Below, piece after piece: positions 34,931 through 46,096 of a stretch of DNA of 64,000 nt. The first letter of the stretch is position 1. Every line of letters starts with the position of its first letter. The DNA lies in assembly GCA_017163975.1 (NCBI GenBank), contig JAFFSR010000394.1, forward strand, positions 1,800,501 to 1,864,500, written 5' to 3'. The translations under genes were made by a program, and so were the position numbers. This DNA is from Anastatus disparis. Taxonomy: Eukaryota; Arthropoda; Insecta; Hymenoptera; Eupelmidae. The notes beneath the pieces are model-generated. The model was given only the letters and a program-made list of their open reading frames with translations. It was not told where the DNA came from and searched no databases.

Positions 34931-36264
34931 ATGCAAACTCATGCGAATGCATGAAATCAGAATTAGACTTATTTACGCTTCCACCAACTTAAACATCTTT
35001 AGAATCTTCACAATTTATTAAATATAAACCAGTGTTATCGCTTACCGATGATGGACCAATTGAATTTGTAATACCTGGAGGTGAAGATTATATCGATTTA
35101 GTATACACAATGCTAAATGTGCGATTACAAATTATACTGAATTTTCCTACTGAGAATAGTAAAGTAGGACCTGTTAATAATTTTCTTCATCCACTGTTTA
35201 ATCAGATTGATATATTTTAATCAAAAACTCGTCTCATCACCAAACAATGCTTACCCATACAGAGCCTATATCGAAAAATTATTAAATTACTCAAGCGCTG
35301 CATTGAATTCACATCTTACAACGTCACTGTGGTATCTCGATACTGTTGGAAAAATGTAAGCTCTACCAAACGTGGGGCGCGCTGGTGGTGAAGTTAATCA
35401 TGGACTATGAAGCCAATCATATTATACGGGAAATTCAAAACAATAGATTTAATAGGTAATTTACATTGTGACGTTTTCAATCAAAATAAATTTTTATTAA
35501 ATGGCGTTAAACTAAGAGTACGACTTCTTTGAAGTTAAAACGCATTTTGTCTTATCGATCCTTCCAAAATAATACTTTCAGTGTTAGTATAAAAGAAGCC
35601 TCTTTGATGATACTTCTGTGTAAAAATTAGACCAGGAATATTACTCGTTCATACTAATGCTTTAACAAAAGCAACCGCAAAATATCCTATTTCACGAGTT
35701 AAAGTAAAATCATTTACTATGCTTAGAGGTATACATGGTGATACTTTAGATAACATAATTTTAGGACAGCTACCAAAAAGAATTATAATAAGATTCATCG
35801 ATAACAGAGCGTTTAATGAAAATAGACAATTCAATCCATCCAACTTTCAACATTTTCTCATTAATTATCTTTCGCTCTACATTGACGGAGCACAAGTACC
35901 GAATAAACCTCTACAACCAAAATTTACAGGCCATAATCCACAGTTTGTTGAAGCTTATCACACTTTATTTTCAGGGACTAATATACATTTTTCTAATGAG
36001 TCCCTTTGTTTTAGCCGAATAGATTATTCTAGAGGTTTTAGTTTGTTTGCATTTGATTTGACACTCCAATCTTTCTGCAAATTCTGCTTTACACTGAAAT
36101 CTAATCAAACGTGGTGGTGTAAGAGTAGAAGTGAAATTTGATCAGGCCTTGAACAAACAATAAATTGCATCATTTACGCAGAATACGATAACGTTCTGGA
36201 AATAGATTCAAGTCGTAATATTATAACGGATTTTAATTATACTGATTCTACTTCCACTCCTTAA
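34931..36264 (+). pseudogene. Polinton capsid protein ('F54H12.2-like'), broken
   Basis: Recognisable blocks run colinearly over about 1.3 kb: a K-S-E-L-D-L-F opening, a D-D-G-P-I-E-F block, G-E-D-Y-I-D-L, G-P-V-N-N-F-L-H, a central H-C-D-V-F-N-Q, a long segment with I-L-G-Q-L-P-K-R, A-Y-H-T-L-F-S-G, and the end A-E-Y-D-N-V-L-E-I-D-S-S-R. Insect genome annotations name such proteins 'uncharacterized protein F54H12.2-like'; they are capsid proteins of Polintons. I did not decide between hexon and penton. Breaks include stops near 34,988 and at 35,218-35,220, frame changes in 35,220-35,700, and one near 36,050-36,140. The open parts are 35,032-35,220 and 35,719-36,141. It is clearly dead. Confidence 0.82.
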
Positions 36265-37374
36265 GCTAAAGGAGTGGAGGTTTTATGAAAAGTCGTTACG
36301 AAACATTCCAAAACTTTGCTTTTTCTGAAATGTAAAAAAAGTGTGTGCAAAATGTGCATCTTTTTTAGCTTTTATCAAACGATTTAAGACTTTCGTTTCG
36401 AAACGTTCCGAAATTGACTGTTCATTTGGAAGTTAAGAAACGAACGTTAGTGCGAACGTACGATGGAATACGTTTCATATAGCGCACAGTGAGTAATAGC
36501 CGTTAATAAGAATAACACGAGGGAATGAAAATAAAAGAGAATAGACTGTACATAAGAACACTTATGTCCACCTTATTATCTTAAGCTGCAGTGGCAAGAC
36601 ACAACCAGACTTTGTGTTTGTAATACATTATGAGTCTTGACGCAGTTGTAAGATTGCACCACCATCTAGTCACGAAAATCCAGTAACCAAGCATAGCGTT
36701 TTCAGTGTTAATGAAACATCACAAACGAATATCCACTGAAAAAAATAATATGAGTGAATACGTCCGATTTTATGTCAAAATCCCATGGAGAGATAAAACT
36801 AACATAATAAATAAGTTAAATAATAAAGCAGCACCCTGTTAAAAGTAGAACTTGATTTCGACATAGAGCTAGATTAAAGTGGATTTTAGATGGATTTTTT
36901 TGTCGTTAAATTCAGATGAATTTAAGGTCTTCCAAGGATATTGCTGTAAGATATTGATTGTAATATAATAAACATACGGATGGAAAGTTGAGGGGCTCAC
37001 CTAAGTGCAGAAGGTTAAGGCAATATATGGGGATGCGAAGTCGGTTTGTAGAAGTTGTGGTGCTGTACATTCAGATCTCCCATCAAGGATTGTAATTATA
37101 TGCAGTAATTTCTACTGGTTATAGGCTGCAGATAGTGTGCAGGGCCCGTGGGTATGTGCAGTAAGTCTTTATAGGCTATAAACATGCGCAGTTGATTTAT
37201 AAAAATAGTAGATGTGTGTAATCGGATCGTGGAGATTAATAATTAGCAGAGTTTGATTAACGTAGTAGCTTTTGATAAAGATTTTACACAGCTTGGTCCA
37301 AAAAAACGGGAAAACTCGACAAAATCCGTGTTTTCTTGAGCTTTTGGGGCTCATAAGGTTTGCTGAGATGTAAT
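36265..37374. other. Intergenic, no gene recognised
   Basis: A short hairpin at about 36,252-36,278 (CCACTCCTT and AAGGAGTGG) marks the end of the Polinton block. Around 37,080-37,190 the words TGCAGTAA and TATAGGCT each occur twice, suggesting a decayed duplication. No coding exon is seen. Confidence 0.4.
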
Positions 37375-37940
37375 TAAACTAGGTTATAAGTTCCAAGGCA
37401 TAAAACTCAGTGAAAACTTAGTATATAAACGTGTTTTTAAAGTTATGATGACAAAACTATAGAAAAAACGCAAAAACCTCGTTTTTTGCTGTTTTTCGAT
37501 TTTTGAGCATGTTTTAGTGGGAAAGTGATTTTGGCGACCTCAGCGTTGGAAAGTACGGCAAAAAAATACTCAAAAAAAGTTATTTAGGTTTCGGCCACAT
37601 TATCTTCATAGTTAAAAGAACGATAAGAAACTTTAAACTTCATTAAAAATGGGAGTTTCGGGCTAAAAAAATTTGTAAACAATCTGAAAAATCTGGAAAA
37701 TTCTTAATATAGTCACAAAGGTATTTACATATTTCCAGATTCTTGGCCGCAAACTGCGCACGGTAATAATTATTTAAGAAAAAACACGTTTTGGACATTT
37801 TTGGGGCTTTTGTGGCAGCTTTGGAGCTCGAGTTCCACACGGAGGCATCTTTCAACATACTATATTGAATAAGCAACGAGCCGTAAAGATACTGGCTAAA
37901 GTCGATTTGGCCCTCTTTTCCTGCTATAGTCGTTAAAAAA
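37375..37940 (-). repeat. Dispersed ~560-bp repeat, copy 2 (opposite orientation)
   Basis: This is the reverse-complement partner of 13,735-14,295, over 23 kb away. The match runs from the CTATAGC-type end near 37,930 down to the TTATGCCTTGGAACTTATAA-type end near 37,380. A 112-codon minus-strand frame at 37,643-37,981 is open in this copy but not in the other, so I do not call it a gene. Confidence 0.85.
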
Positions 37941-38039
37941 TTCATTAAAAAATAATAACAAAAATAGCATATCCTCACCAATCTTCAAAGCTAGTTTTAT
38001 TATGTATAAAAACATATTGATATTAAAAGAAAAAATATA

Positions 38040-39180
38040 CAGTACCGCTCAAAAGTTCGTAAAATTTTTTTTTTTTTAACTCAACTTCAAACTGCAATAT
38101 TTCGAAAACGGCTCGATGAATTTGAAAAATCTGGACGGCGTTTGAAAGATCGGACAAAATACTATCTTTTGTGTCCTGCCAAATATTTTTATCTCTTTTT
38201 TTAACTCTATTTCTAATGATAGAAAAATTTTTTATTTTTACGAATTTTTAAATTTCAATCAATCAAATGTAACTTTTTAAGAAATCGATAAAATTGAAAA
38301 ATTCGAACGCGACTGAAAAGTAGAGTGAATTTTCTAAATCTTTATGTTCAATGGTTTTTTTGTATCTATTTCCTGTTTGTAGCTAAAAATGCGCAAAAAT
38401 AGAAAGTACAAGAAAATCAGTTTTAGATATGATAATATTTTCCAATATCGCGGGTCTATTTTTGTTTACATTTCAGCATGTGTTCAAATCTGTAGTTCGT
38501 ATATACATACGAAGAATCAAATTTGTAAATAACTTTAATTTATTCAAAAAAGGACACTATCATTTATAATAATTGTGATAAAATTTGAGATCATTTTGTT
38601 AAAAGTATACAATACCGTTCATTAGTTCGTAAAAAATTTTTTTTTAGAAACTCAACTTCAAACTGCGATATTTCGAAATGACTTGATAAATTTGAAAAAT
38701 CTGGATGGCGTTTAAAAGATTAGACAAAATACCATCTTTTGTATCTTGCTAATGTAAACCAAAATTGACTCGCGACATTGGAAAATATTATCATATCTAA
38801 AACTGATTTTCTTGTACTTTTCATTTTCGCGCAGTTTTAGCTACACGCAGGAAATAGATACAAAAAATCATTAAACATAAAGATTTAGAAAATTTACTCT
38901 ACTTTTCAGTCGCGTTCGAATTTTTTAATTTTATCAATTTCTTAAAAATTACATTTGATTGATTGAAATTTGAAAATTCGTAAAATAAAAATTTTTTCTA
39001 TCATTAGAAATAGAGTTAAAAAAAGGGATAAAAATATTTTGCAGGACACAAAAAGATAGTATTTTGTCTGATCTTTCAAACGCCGTCCGGATTTTTTCAA
39101 ATTCATCGAGCCGTTTCCGAAATATCGCAGTTTGAAGTTGAGTTAAAAAAAAAAATTTTAGGAACTTTTGAGCGGTACTG
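38040..39180. mobile_element. Tc1/mariner-type foldback with ~430-bp terminal inverted repeats
   Basis: The element starts CAGTACCGCTCAAAAGTTCG and ends with the exact complement CGAACTTTTGAGCGGTACTG apart from small changes. It is flanked by TA on both sides (38,038-38,039 and 39,181-39,182), the target duplication of Tc1/mariner transposons. The inverted arms pair for about 430 bases (38,040-38,470 and 38,760-39,180). A third, direct partial copy of the left end begins at about 38,612 and runs to 38,755, so there are two left ends and one right end. No transposase frame is present. Confidence 0.85.
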
Positions 39181-39182
39181 TA

Positions 39183-39769
39183 GGTTTTGAGAAAATCACG
39201 TTGAAAAAACGCTTTTTTTGGTTTTTTATTAACAACTCGACGGCATTAATTTGAATCTACAAAATAATAACGCGATGTAAAAATAGGCTATGTTCCTCAC
39301 GTTTAAAAAAATTCGTCTTCAAAAGTCAAGAATTGACGGGGATAAAGTATTTTAAATATGAAGATCCATTCTAAAATTTAATACAAAATAGGCTATAGCG
39401 TCGTGAATAAAAATTTCTTAGCCAGATATCGGGGTTCTCACATCTTCTGAGTATCAGAACATATTTACATAGTTTACAGACAAAAAATTCGATTCGTGAC
39501 GGCCTGCATGAATCTGAATAGAATCAGTCATTTATTAGTTTGTAGACACAAGCAGGTCAAAGAAGCATATAAGTAAAATGATTATAACAAAATTAACTAA
39601 TCAATAATTGTTATTGTTTTGTACTATTTTGAAAATAAATTCCTAAATAATTTTCTATTTTAATAAAAAATGCTTGCTATCAACTTGTTATTTTAAATAA
39701 TATTTTGAAAAATTTCATTCCTTAGTAGCTGTAATTAGTAAAATATAAAAAATGAAATGAAAAAATTAC
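39183..39769. other. Sequence just 3' of the ARMH3 exon B donor
   Basis: If ARMH3 is a working gene, this is the start of its next intron on the minus strand. It is AT-rich and ends at the Tc1-type foldback. I could not recognise the next exon, which should encode the segment after the N-L-L-A-I-F-F block. Confidence 0.4.
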
Positions 39770-40329
39770 CAGTATTGAAAAATATCGCTAGAAGATTAAA
39801 TGGCTGGGAAGCATTATCAGACACTTGAAATGCTAATAATTGATTCAAATACAAAGTAGTATTTAGAGGAATTTGTGAACAGACATCACTCTGTGTATAA
39901 GCTAGCGTAGTTATGAAATTTCTGTTTAGATGTGTCACTTCATATAAGGCTAACAATAAAGCATTGTTTTGACGTATTTGCTGAATCTTGGTCTCTTCAT
40001 CGCCTATAAATATGTTGCCAATTATACTTGTTAAGGAAGTAAGCCAAGATATTTGTATATCTGAAAATCATATTATTATTAATTTTTCGTTAGTAAAACT
40101 TATTTTGATTTATTATACCTGGCGTAAGCTGTACGTAATTTTTGCATAATACAAACAATGAACTAGAAATCACTTGACCGTATCCATTTAGTGCAAGCTC
40201 ATCGTCCAAAATAGACAACTTAACAATGATTGGATTAGTGCTTTCATATTTTCTGTAATTTACGAAGAGTGTTAATATTAAAAGTATATTATATCCATGA
40301 TGACCTCTTGAGATTGTGTCCCTGAGTAC
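39770..40329 (-). CDS. ARMH3: ARMH3 (C10orf76) homologue, two internal exons
   Basis: Read on the minus strand, exon A covers 40,329-40,119 and exon B 40,060-39,770, separated by a 58-bp GT-AG intron (40,118-40,061; donor GTATAATA, acceptor TTTTCAG). Exon A follows an AG acceptor in phase 0 and begins V-L-R-D-T-I-S-R-G-H-H-G-Y-N. It contains V-N-Y-R-K-Y-E-S and V-K-L-S-I-L-D-D-E. Exon B contains N-N-A-L-L-L-A-L-Y-E-V and H-L-N-R-N-F-I-T-T-L-A, and ends at a GTAATT donor in phase 1. These blocks are diagnostic of ARMH3, an armadillo-like helical protein that binds PI4KB at the Golgi and supports PI4P production. The 166 codons have no stop and both junctions keep frame, so the exons look under selection. 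Upstream and downstream exons were not found in the window. They may lie beyond long TE-filled introns, or this may be a partial copy. Confidence 0.88.
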
Positions 40330-42163
40330 CTAAATTTAAATAAATGAGTTTTAACTATTTCTGAAAGTATTAAGTACATATGATGTATAATATAGGATAC
40401 GAAATTACTTAGTTGGGTTGCGTTTTAGGATTTATTACTAAATAACTTTTTCCTTCAAAAAATCTAAATTTCAAGAAAAATTCATAGTGCTAATATAGCT
40501 ATTCGCTGAGCTACATTTAAAGCATTGAAATACCACTTTTCAAGGTTTCGAACCATGATCCCATGTTTAAGAAAATTATTGAAGTAGGTAATATATGAAT
40601 AAATAAAGCCTATAAATTTCAGAGTGGTGCAAAACTGTGATTCCTTTTAAAAAATTTGAATGTATTTAAAAATGATGAAAAATGTAATTTTTAGCTACAT
40701 TTACTCATTTTAATGTTAACTTGTACTCATCGGTTACTGATGTCCCTTCGCAAACATTCATAGAAATATCTTCTAAAAGATTTAAAGTGAACCAAACCTT
40801 GAGATTTTTTTACCAAATCATGTGCCACTGTCGCACATGAAAAAATATACTTAAATACTGATTTTAAAAAAATTGTGTTCATTTCATAGTTCTAGATTAT
40901 ATAATACTGCTAATATTTCCAATAACACATGGTGTCAGGTAACTATATGTAAAATTCTTTTCTTATAAGATTCAGAATGGATTTTTTTATTAGAAAAAAA
41001 TTAAATGTCATTAAATTTTTTGAAAATTATGATTGGTAACTAAAATATCTTTTGTCTATTTGACTAAAAAAGATTTCGAAAATTATATTTGCTTTATTTC
41101 TTTCATAATTTAAACATAATCTATCCCTTTATAACAATTTAAATAATGATTAATTTTATTTTAATTCAAGAAATAATTCTACATATTGAATAATGTTAAC
41201 ACTCCAAGAGATAATAAGACACGATCCACTTTGTACTGATAATTCATCACATTTGTTATTGCATTTTTACAGTAAAAGTAACTCAAATTTATAACTAACT
41301 AATATCTGAATTAAATTTCTTATACACTTAATACAAAATTTATATGCCTATACCTTTTTAGATGTATCAGTTACAAGATAAAAACTAAAAATGCACTTCT
41401 ACTTATATGTTAGAACTTTTTGTGTTAATTCATGAGAATATTATTAATTATTATTCAATTTTAATTCAACTTATTTCATCCACTAGGATATTGATTCACA
41501 AATTGCCTCATACTGATCTTCGACGTACTGAGATACAAAGAGACATGAGTTCAGTAATATATTACTACCCTGTTAAAAATAATCAGGTGATAAATCACCT
41601 GATTCGTTTCACCAGGTGACTGTAAAAAAAGTAAATTAAATATTGATGTATATCAATCTCAATTATATGTTGATTGTAATTATTTGTTTAAATTAATTCT
41701 AAGTTTTATATATAATTACATATAATTATTGCTGTCACATCATTAGAAACAATGACAAATTTTCAGAAAATTTAAATTACGATAACCAGAATTATAATGT
41801 TTATTAGTAATTTAAAAATAATCAAATACATTTAAAGAATATGACAAGAATTAGAATTAATCATTTTCTAGAACTGAACTTAATAATAACACCAGTAGAT
41901 ACTTTAATCTTAATAAAACTGATTGAATGAAATCCAATCGAAGATGGCAATATAAAATACAAATTATTTTCTTGTTCTGTAAACTTCATTAAAGTGAACA
42001 TAATTCATTAATTTTTATATATGTTTTTACAGTATTATATATTAGTATTAAATTTTTAATTATACGGTATATAAAGAATTTAATAGTCTATATTTTAATC
42101 ATAACATGCATATTTTTTAAGTATATTCAAAACCTTCCGAGCGTGCATTCTTTTTATATCAGT

Positions 42164-42471
42164 CACTGAAAAGGGAAGGAACTGTGATTGTACTCTACGG
42201 TACAATCGGTGTCATTTTTAGAATATAGTCAGCCTACGCGTCGAAATGCGAACTAGTAGTCTCTAGAGAAGACTCATTATTCTCTGAGCGAAGACCTGCT
42301 CATTTCTTCGAACAAAGAAACATCGCGGAGAACACTCAAAACCTCACAGAGAGCACTCATTATCCTCTAGAAAACACTAACATCTCTCTCGTACTTCAAT
42401 GAATGTTCGCTATCGATACTAGCGCCACTCGCCGCCGTAGAGTACAACCACTGTTCTAACCCTTTTCAGTG
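42164..42471. mobile_element. 308-bp MITE in the centre of the giant inverted repeat
   Basis: The unit starts CACTGAAAAGGGAAGGAACT and ends with the mirror of CACTGAAAAGGGTTAGAACA. Its terminal inverted repeats of about 37 bases end at CTCTACGG. The inside is GC-richer with several CTCTAGAGAA/AACACTC words. Flanking 8-mers ATATCAGT and GTGTAAGT agree at 5 of 8 positions, so an eroded 8-bp hAT-type duplication is possible but not shown. Confidence 0.75.
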
Positions 42472-44059
42472 GTGTAAGTGAAGAATATTATAATATGGAT
42501 GAGAATAATAGGTAAACGTTAATATTTTTATATAGATTGAGTATATAACACACACTGACTTGAATTTCATTCAATCAATTTCGTTAAGATTAAAGTATCT
42601 ACTCATGTTATTATTAAGTTCAGTTTTAGAAAATGATTGATTCTAATTTTGTCATATTCTTTAAATGTATTTGATTATTTTAAAATTAGTAATAAACATT
42701 ATAATTCTATGGAAACTGGTTGTCGTAACTTGAATTTTTTGAAAATTTGTCATTGTTTTTAATGATGTGAAAGCAATAATTATATGTAATTATATATAAA
42801 AACTTAAAATTAATTTAAATAAATAATCACAATCAACATATAATTGAGATTGATATACATCAATATTTAATTTACTTTTTTTTACAGTCACCCTGGTGAA
42901 ACGAATCAGGTGATTTATCACCTGATTATTTTTAACAGGGTAGTAATATATTACTGAACTCATGTCTCTTTCTGTACGTCGAAGATCAGTATAAGCAAAT
43001 TTGTAAATCAATATCCTAGTGGATGAAATAAGTTGAATTTAAATTGAAAAATAATTAACAATATTCTCATGAATTAACACAAAAAGTTCTAACATATAAG
43101 TAGAAGTGCATTTTTAGTTTTTTATCTTGTAACTGATACATCTAAGAAAAAGGTAAATGCATATAAATTTTGTATTGAGTGTATAAGAAATTTAATTCAG
43201 ATATTAGTTAGTTATAAATTTGAGTTACTTTTACTGTAAAAATGCAATAACAAATATGATGAATTATCAGTACGAAGTGGATCGTGTCTTATTATCTATT
43301 CGAGTGTTAACATTATTCATTATGTAGAATTATTTCTTGACTTAAAATTAAATTAATCATCCTTTAAAGTGTTATTGTATCTTGAGATAGATTATGTTTA
43401 AATTATGAAGGAAATATAGCAAATATAATTTTTGAAATTTTTTCAGTCAAATAAAAAAAAGATATTTTAGTTACCAATCATAATTTTCAAGAAATTCAAT
43501 GACATTTAATTTTTTTTCTAATAAAAAATCCATTCTGAATCTTATAAGAAAAGAATTTTACATATAGTTACCTGTCACCATGTGTTATTGGAAATATTAG
43601 CAGTATTATATAAACTTAAACTATGAAATGAACAAAAATTTTTTTTAAATCAGTATTTTAGTATATTTTTTTATGTGCGACGGAGGCACATGATTTGTTA
43701 AAAAATCTCAAGGTTTGGTTTACTTTAAATCTTTCAGAAGATATTTTTTAATATATTTTAATATCCGTGAAGTACACAACTATTTTCATGAATGTTTGCG
43801 AAGGGACATCAGCAACCGATGAGTACAAGTTGACATTAAAATGAGTAAATGTAGCTAAAAATCAGATTTTTCATTATTTTTAATTACATTTAAATTTTCT
43901 AAAAAGGATCGTCATTTTGCATCACTCTGAAATTCATAGGCTATATTTATACATATATCACCTACTTCGATGATTTTCTTGGACATGGAATCATGGTTTG
44001 AAACCTTGAAAAGTGGTATTTTAATACTTTATACTACTTTAGCTCAGCAAATGACTACA

Positions 44060-44212
44060 TGAGCACTTTTTTTTTTATTAATTATCTACGAAGCAAGCTC
44101 CATTCATTAGCCTATTTTATACAAATTTTTTAGTGTAATCTTTTAGTGACATCTTATTTAACGTGGTGTCAACCGACGGCAGCGAAAGAGCGACCAGACA
44201 GGACTTTTAAAT
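44060..44212 (-). mobile_element. Insertion in one arm of the inverted repeat, retroelement-like
   Basis: This segment has no counterpart in the left arm, where the sequence is continuous near 40,485. On the minus strand it contains CACGTTAAATAAGATGTCAC and ends in a poly(A) run (at about 44,070), the look of a short retroelement fragment. Its presence in one arm shows that it arrived after the palindrome formed. Confidence 0.5.
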
Positions 44213-44459
44213 ACATTTTTTCTTAAATTCATAATATTTTGAAGAAAAAAGTTATTCAGTAATAAATTTTAAAACGCAACCCAACTGAGTATTTTAAGCT
44301 TAAAATTAGTTAAAAATGTCAAAAATATTGTTTTGGCTTAACTTGGAAGCTTTGTAACTCTAAAAATATGTACTAAAGGAATCTAAAAAATTCTACGTGG
44401 TTCATAATATGGAAAAGAACCATTTTACCAATTTTTCGTCCTTCGATTTGACAGAGAAT

Positions 44460-44461
<2 letters not shown>

Positions 44462-44516
<55 letters not shown>
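44462..44516. repeat. TA microsatellite
   Basis: About 27 uninterrupted TA repeats. The plus-strand frame starting at 44,458 is mostly a translation of this run. Confidence 0.97.
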
Positions 44517-44520
<4 letters not shown>

Positions 44521-44704
44521 GTTTTTACTAAAATAACGTACATTGAATTATATTCGCTCTTAATAATCTATCTGCATAAGGAGAATCATTCTACGATGAT
44601 TTGTATTGGCCTATGTTGCAAAAAAAATCAAAATAGACCGCATCCAAAGCCTGTTTGCTGTAAAACCTAGGTCTTGATTTTCTTCAATACAATCTTTTAT
44701 ATAG

Positions 44705-44860
44705 AAAATGTAGACATTGCTAGAGTTTTTTTTCGGATTTTGACCGTATAAGTTGTGGTTTCAGATATCGACGTTTTGTGAACATTACAACTGTTGGTAT
44801 CCTAAACCACAACTTACACGATCAAAATCTGAAAAAATTCTCTAACAATGTCTAACATTT
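44705..44860. mobile_element. ~156-bp hairpin MITE
   Basis: Inverted arms of about 60 bases: AAATGTAGACATTGCTAGAG on the left pairs with CTCTAACAATGTCTAACATT on the right, and TATAAGTTGTGGTTT pairs with AAACCACAACTTACA. The loop is about 35 bases. There is no coding frame. Confidence 0.8.
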
Positions 44861-46096
44861 ACCGTGAAAACTTTGAATCCAAACATGGAAAATGTATTTT
44901 TGGTGTTACTGAAATACCAAAAGTACATACAATGTTCTTATAGAATATAAATGCACAGTATTTTCTAATTACAATTACTTCAAATGACGTTTGAATAATT
45001 TAAAAATGTATCATTTCTTATAATCTTTATAATTATAATGTTTTACAATAAAATTGCAATTTTAACGCCACGCTCATATTGTTACAACACATTAGATTTC
45101 CTGAATATATTGACAATAATATTCGCTTGTAATGTGTAAATAATTTATAACACTATTTTAAAACGGCATTCTAAAAATTGAGCTCATAAATTATAAATAA
45201 AAAATTTTTTTGTAAAAAACAAATATAAAAAAATTAAATTTGAATAAACAGAAAAGTGTTTATTCTTTGATTTTAGTTTTTATTGAAATTTGATCCCGAA
45301 TGTGTCTAGAATCATATCCAAAACGAAAATCTAAGGTGCAAAAACTTTATGATCAAAATCATTTGAGGACCACCGTGTAGAGGTAAAAACAAAAAATGTG
45401 TAAAATACAATTAAATTATTTTGATCTATGTTTAAATGGTATTACTTAAATGATTAAAAATTACAATATCATATGTATTTATTATTTATTTAATTTAATA
45501 TTTTACTTTTATACATTGCAAATATTGTACATTAATTCTCGAAATATTCATGTTTTTTGAAAAACAATTATAACTAGAAGAGTATCGCAACTCTGGATCG
45601 TCGATTTCTCTGAAGATACAAAAGATGTTTTCTTTCATGAAAATATTTTTAATGCTAGAGTAATACTAGTCACAAAAGCTCAACAGGTTAGAAGTTAGAT
45701 GATATTATAGCCAATAATTTTATGAAACATAATCAAAATTATCATTGTATCAACGAACTATAAATGAGAACAATATTAATTTGTTTAAACATTATCAATA
45801 TTAAAAATGAATATTAAAAATGTATCATAATTATCCGCTATAATATGGATATGGATTATATCATTTTCAATACGTAGATCATGATAATGTTGATTATACT
45901 CCATGTAATTATTGCTTTTATATGATCTAGCTTTTGAACCTATTGGAGCATTCATAACCATATATTTTTATATATTTTCATGTAAAAAGAATCGAAAGCA
46001 GTTGTAAGTAAATTAAAAGATGCCCAAATAAAGTAAACTAACGCGTGATAAATGATATAAGAGACAAATGATTACTATGATCTTTTTTCCTCTTTC
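44861..46096. other. AT-rich intergenic region, nothing recognised
   Basis: No repeat structure or reliable exon is visible. If ARMH3 is intact, part of this may be its upstream intron on the minus strand, but I did not find the preceding exon here. Confidence 0.4.

Larger units (their letters stand above)
34130..36264 (+). mobile_element. Polinton/Maverick structural-gene block, degenerate
   Basis: Four consecutive plus-strand genes or remnants fit the virion gene cluster of animal Polintons (Mavericks), large self-synthesising DNA transposons related to adintoviruses. They are a capsid-type gene end, a small Gly-rich protein, a small basic protein and a large capsid protein. The polymerase, integrase, packaging ATPase and protease expected in a complete 15-20 kb element are not visible nearby. 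I saw no long terminal inverted repeat that can be paired around the block. It is therefore a fragment left by deletion and decay. It lies on the far side of the Tc1-like foldback from the ARMH3 exons and may sit in a large intron of that gene. Confidence 0.8.
40408..44300. repeat. 3.9-kb inverted repeat (giant foldback) next to ARMH3
   Basis: The left arm (about 40,408-41,940) is repeated in reverse complement at about 42,560-44,300. Anchoring pairs are GTTGGGTTGCGTTTTA near 40,415 with AAAACGCAACCCAAC near 44,270, GAGACATGAGTTCAGTAATA at about 41,539 with its complement at about 42,960, and AATCAGGTGATAAATCACCT at 41,580 with its counterpart at about 42,905. Point differences and small indels are frequent but the alignment continues through the arms. 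The right arm has an extra insertion of about 150 bases (44,060-44,212), and the centre of about 620 bases holds a separate 308-bp element. The frames 41,407-41,619 (+) and 42,790-43,011 (-) are mirror images of one another, not genes. The element class is unknown. Confidence 0.9.

Noticed and set aside
37643..37981. 112-codon minus-strand frame
   Set aside because: Lies in the dispersed repeat; the other copy at 13,735-14,295 does not keep the frame open.
41407..43011. Two similar frames on opposite strands that suggested a duplicated gene pair
   Set aside because: They are the two arms of the giant inverted repeat, have no recognisable domain, and the similarity is fully explained by the palindrome.
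44458..44670. Tyr-Ile repeat protein
   Set aside because: Translation of a TA microsatellite.
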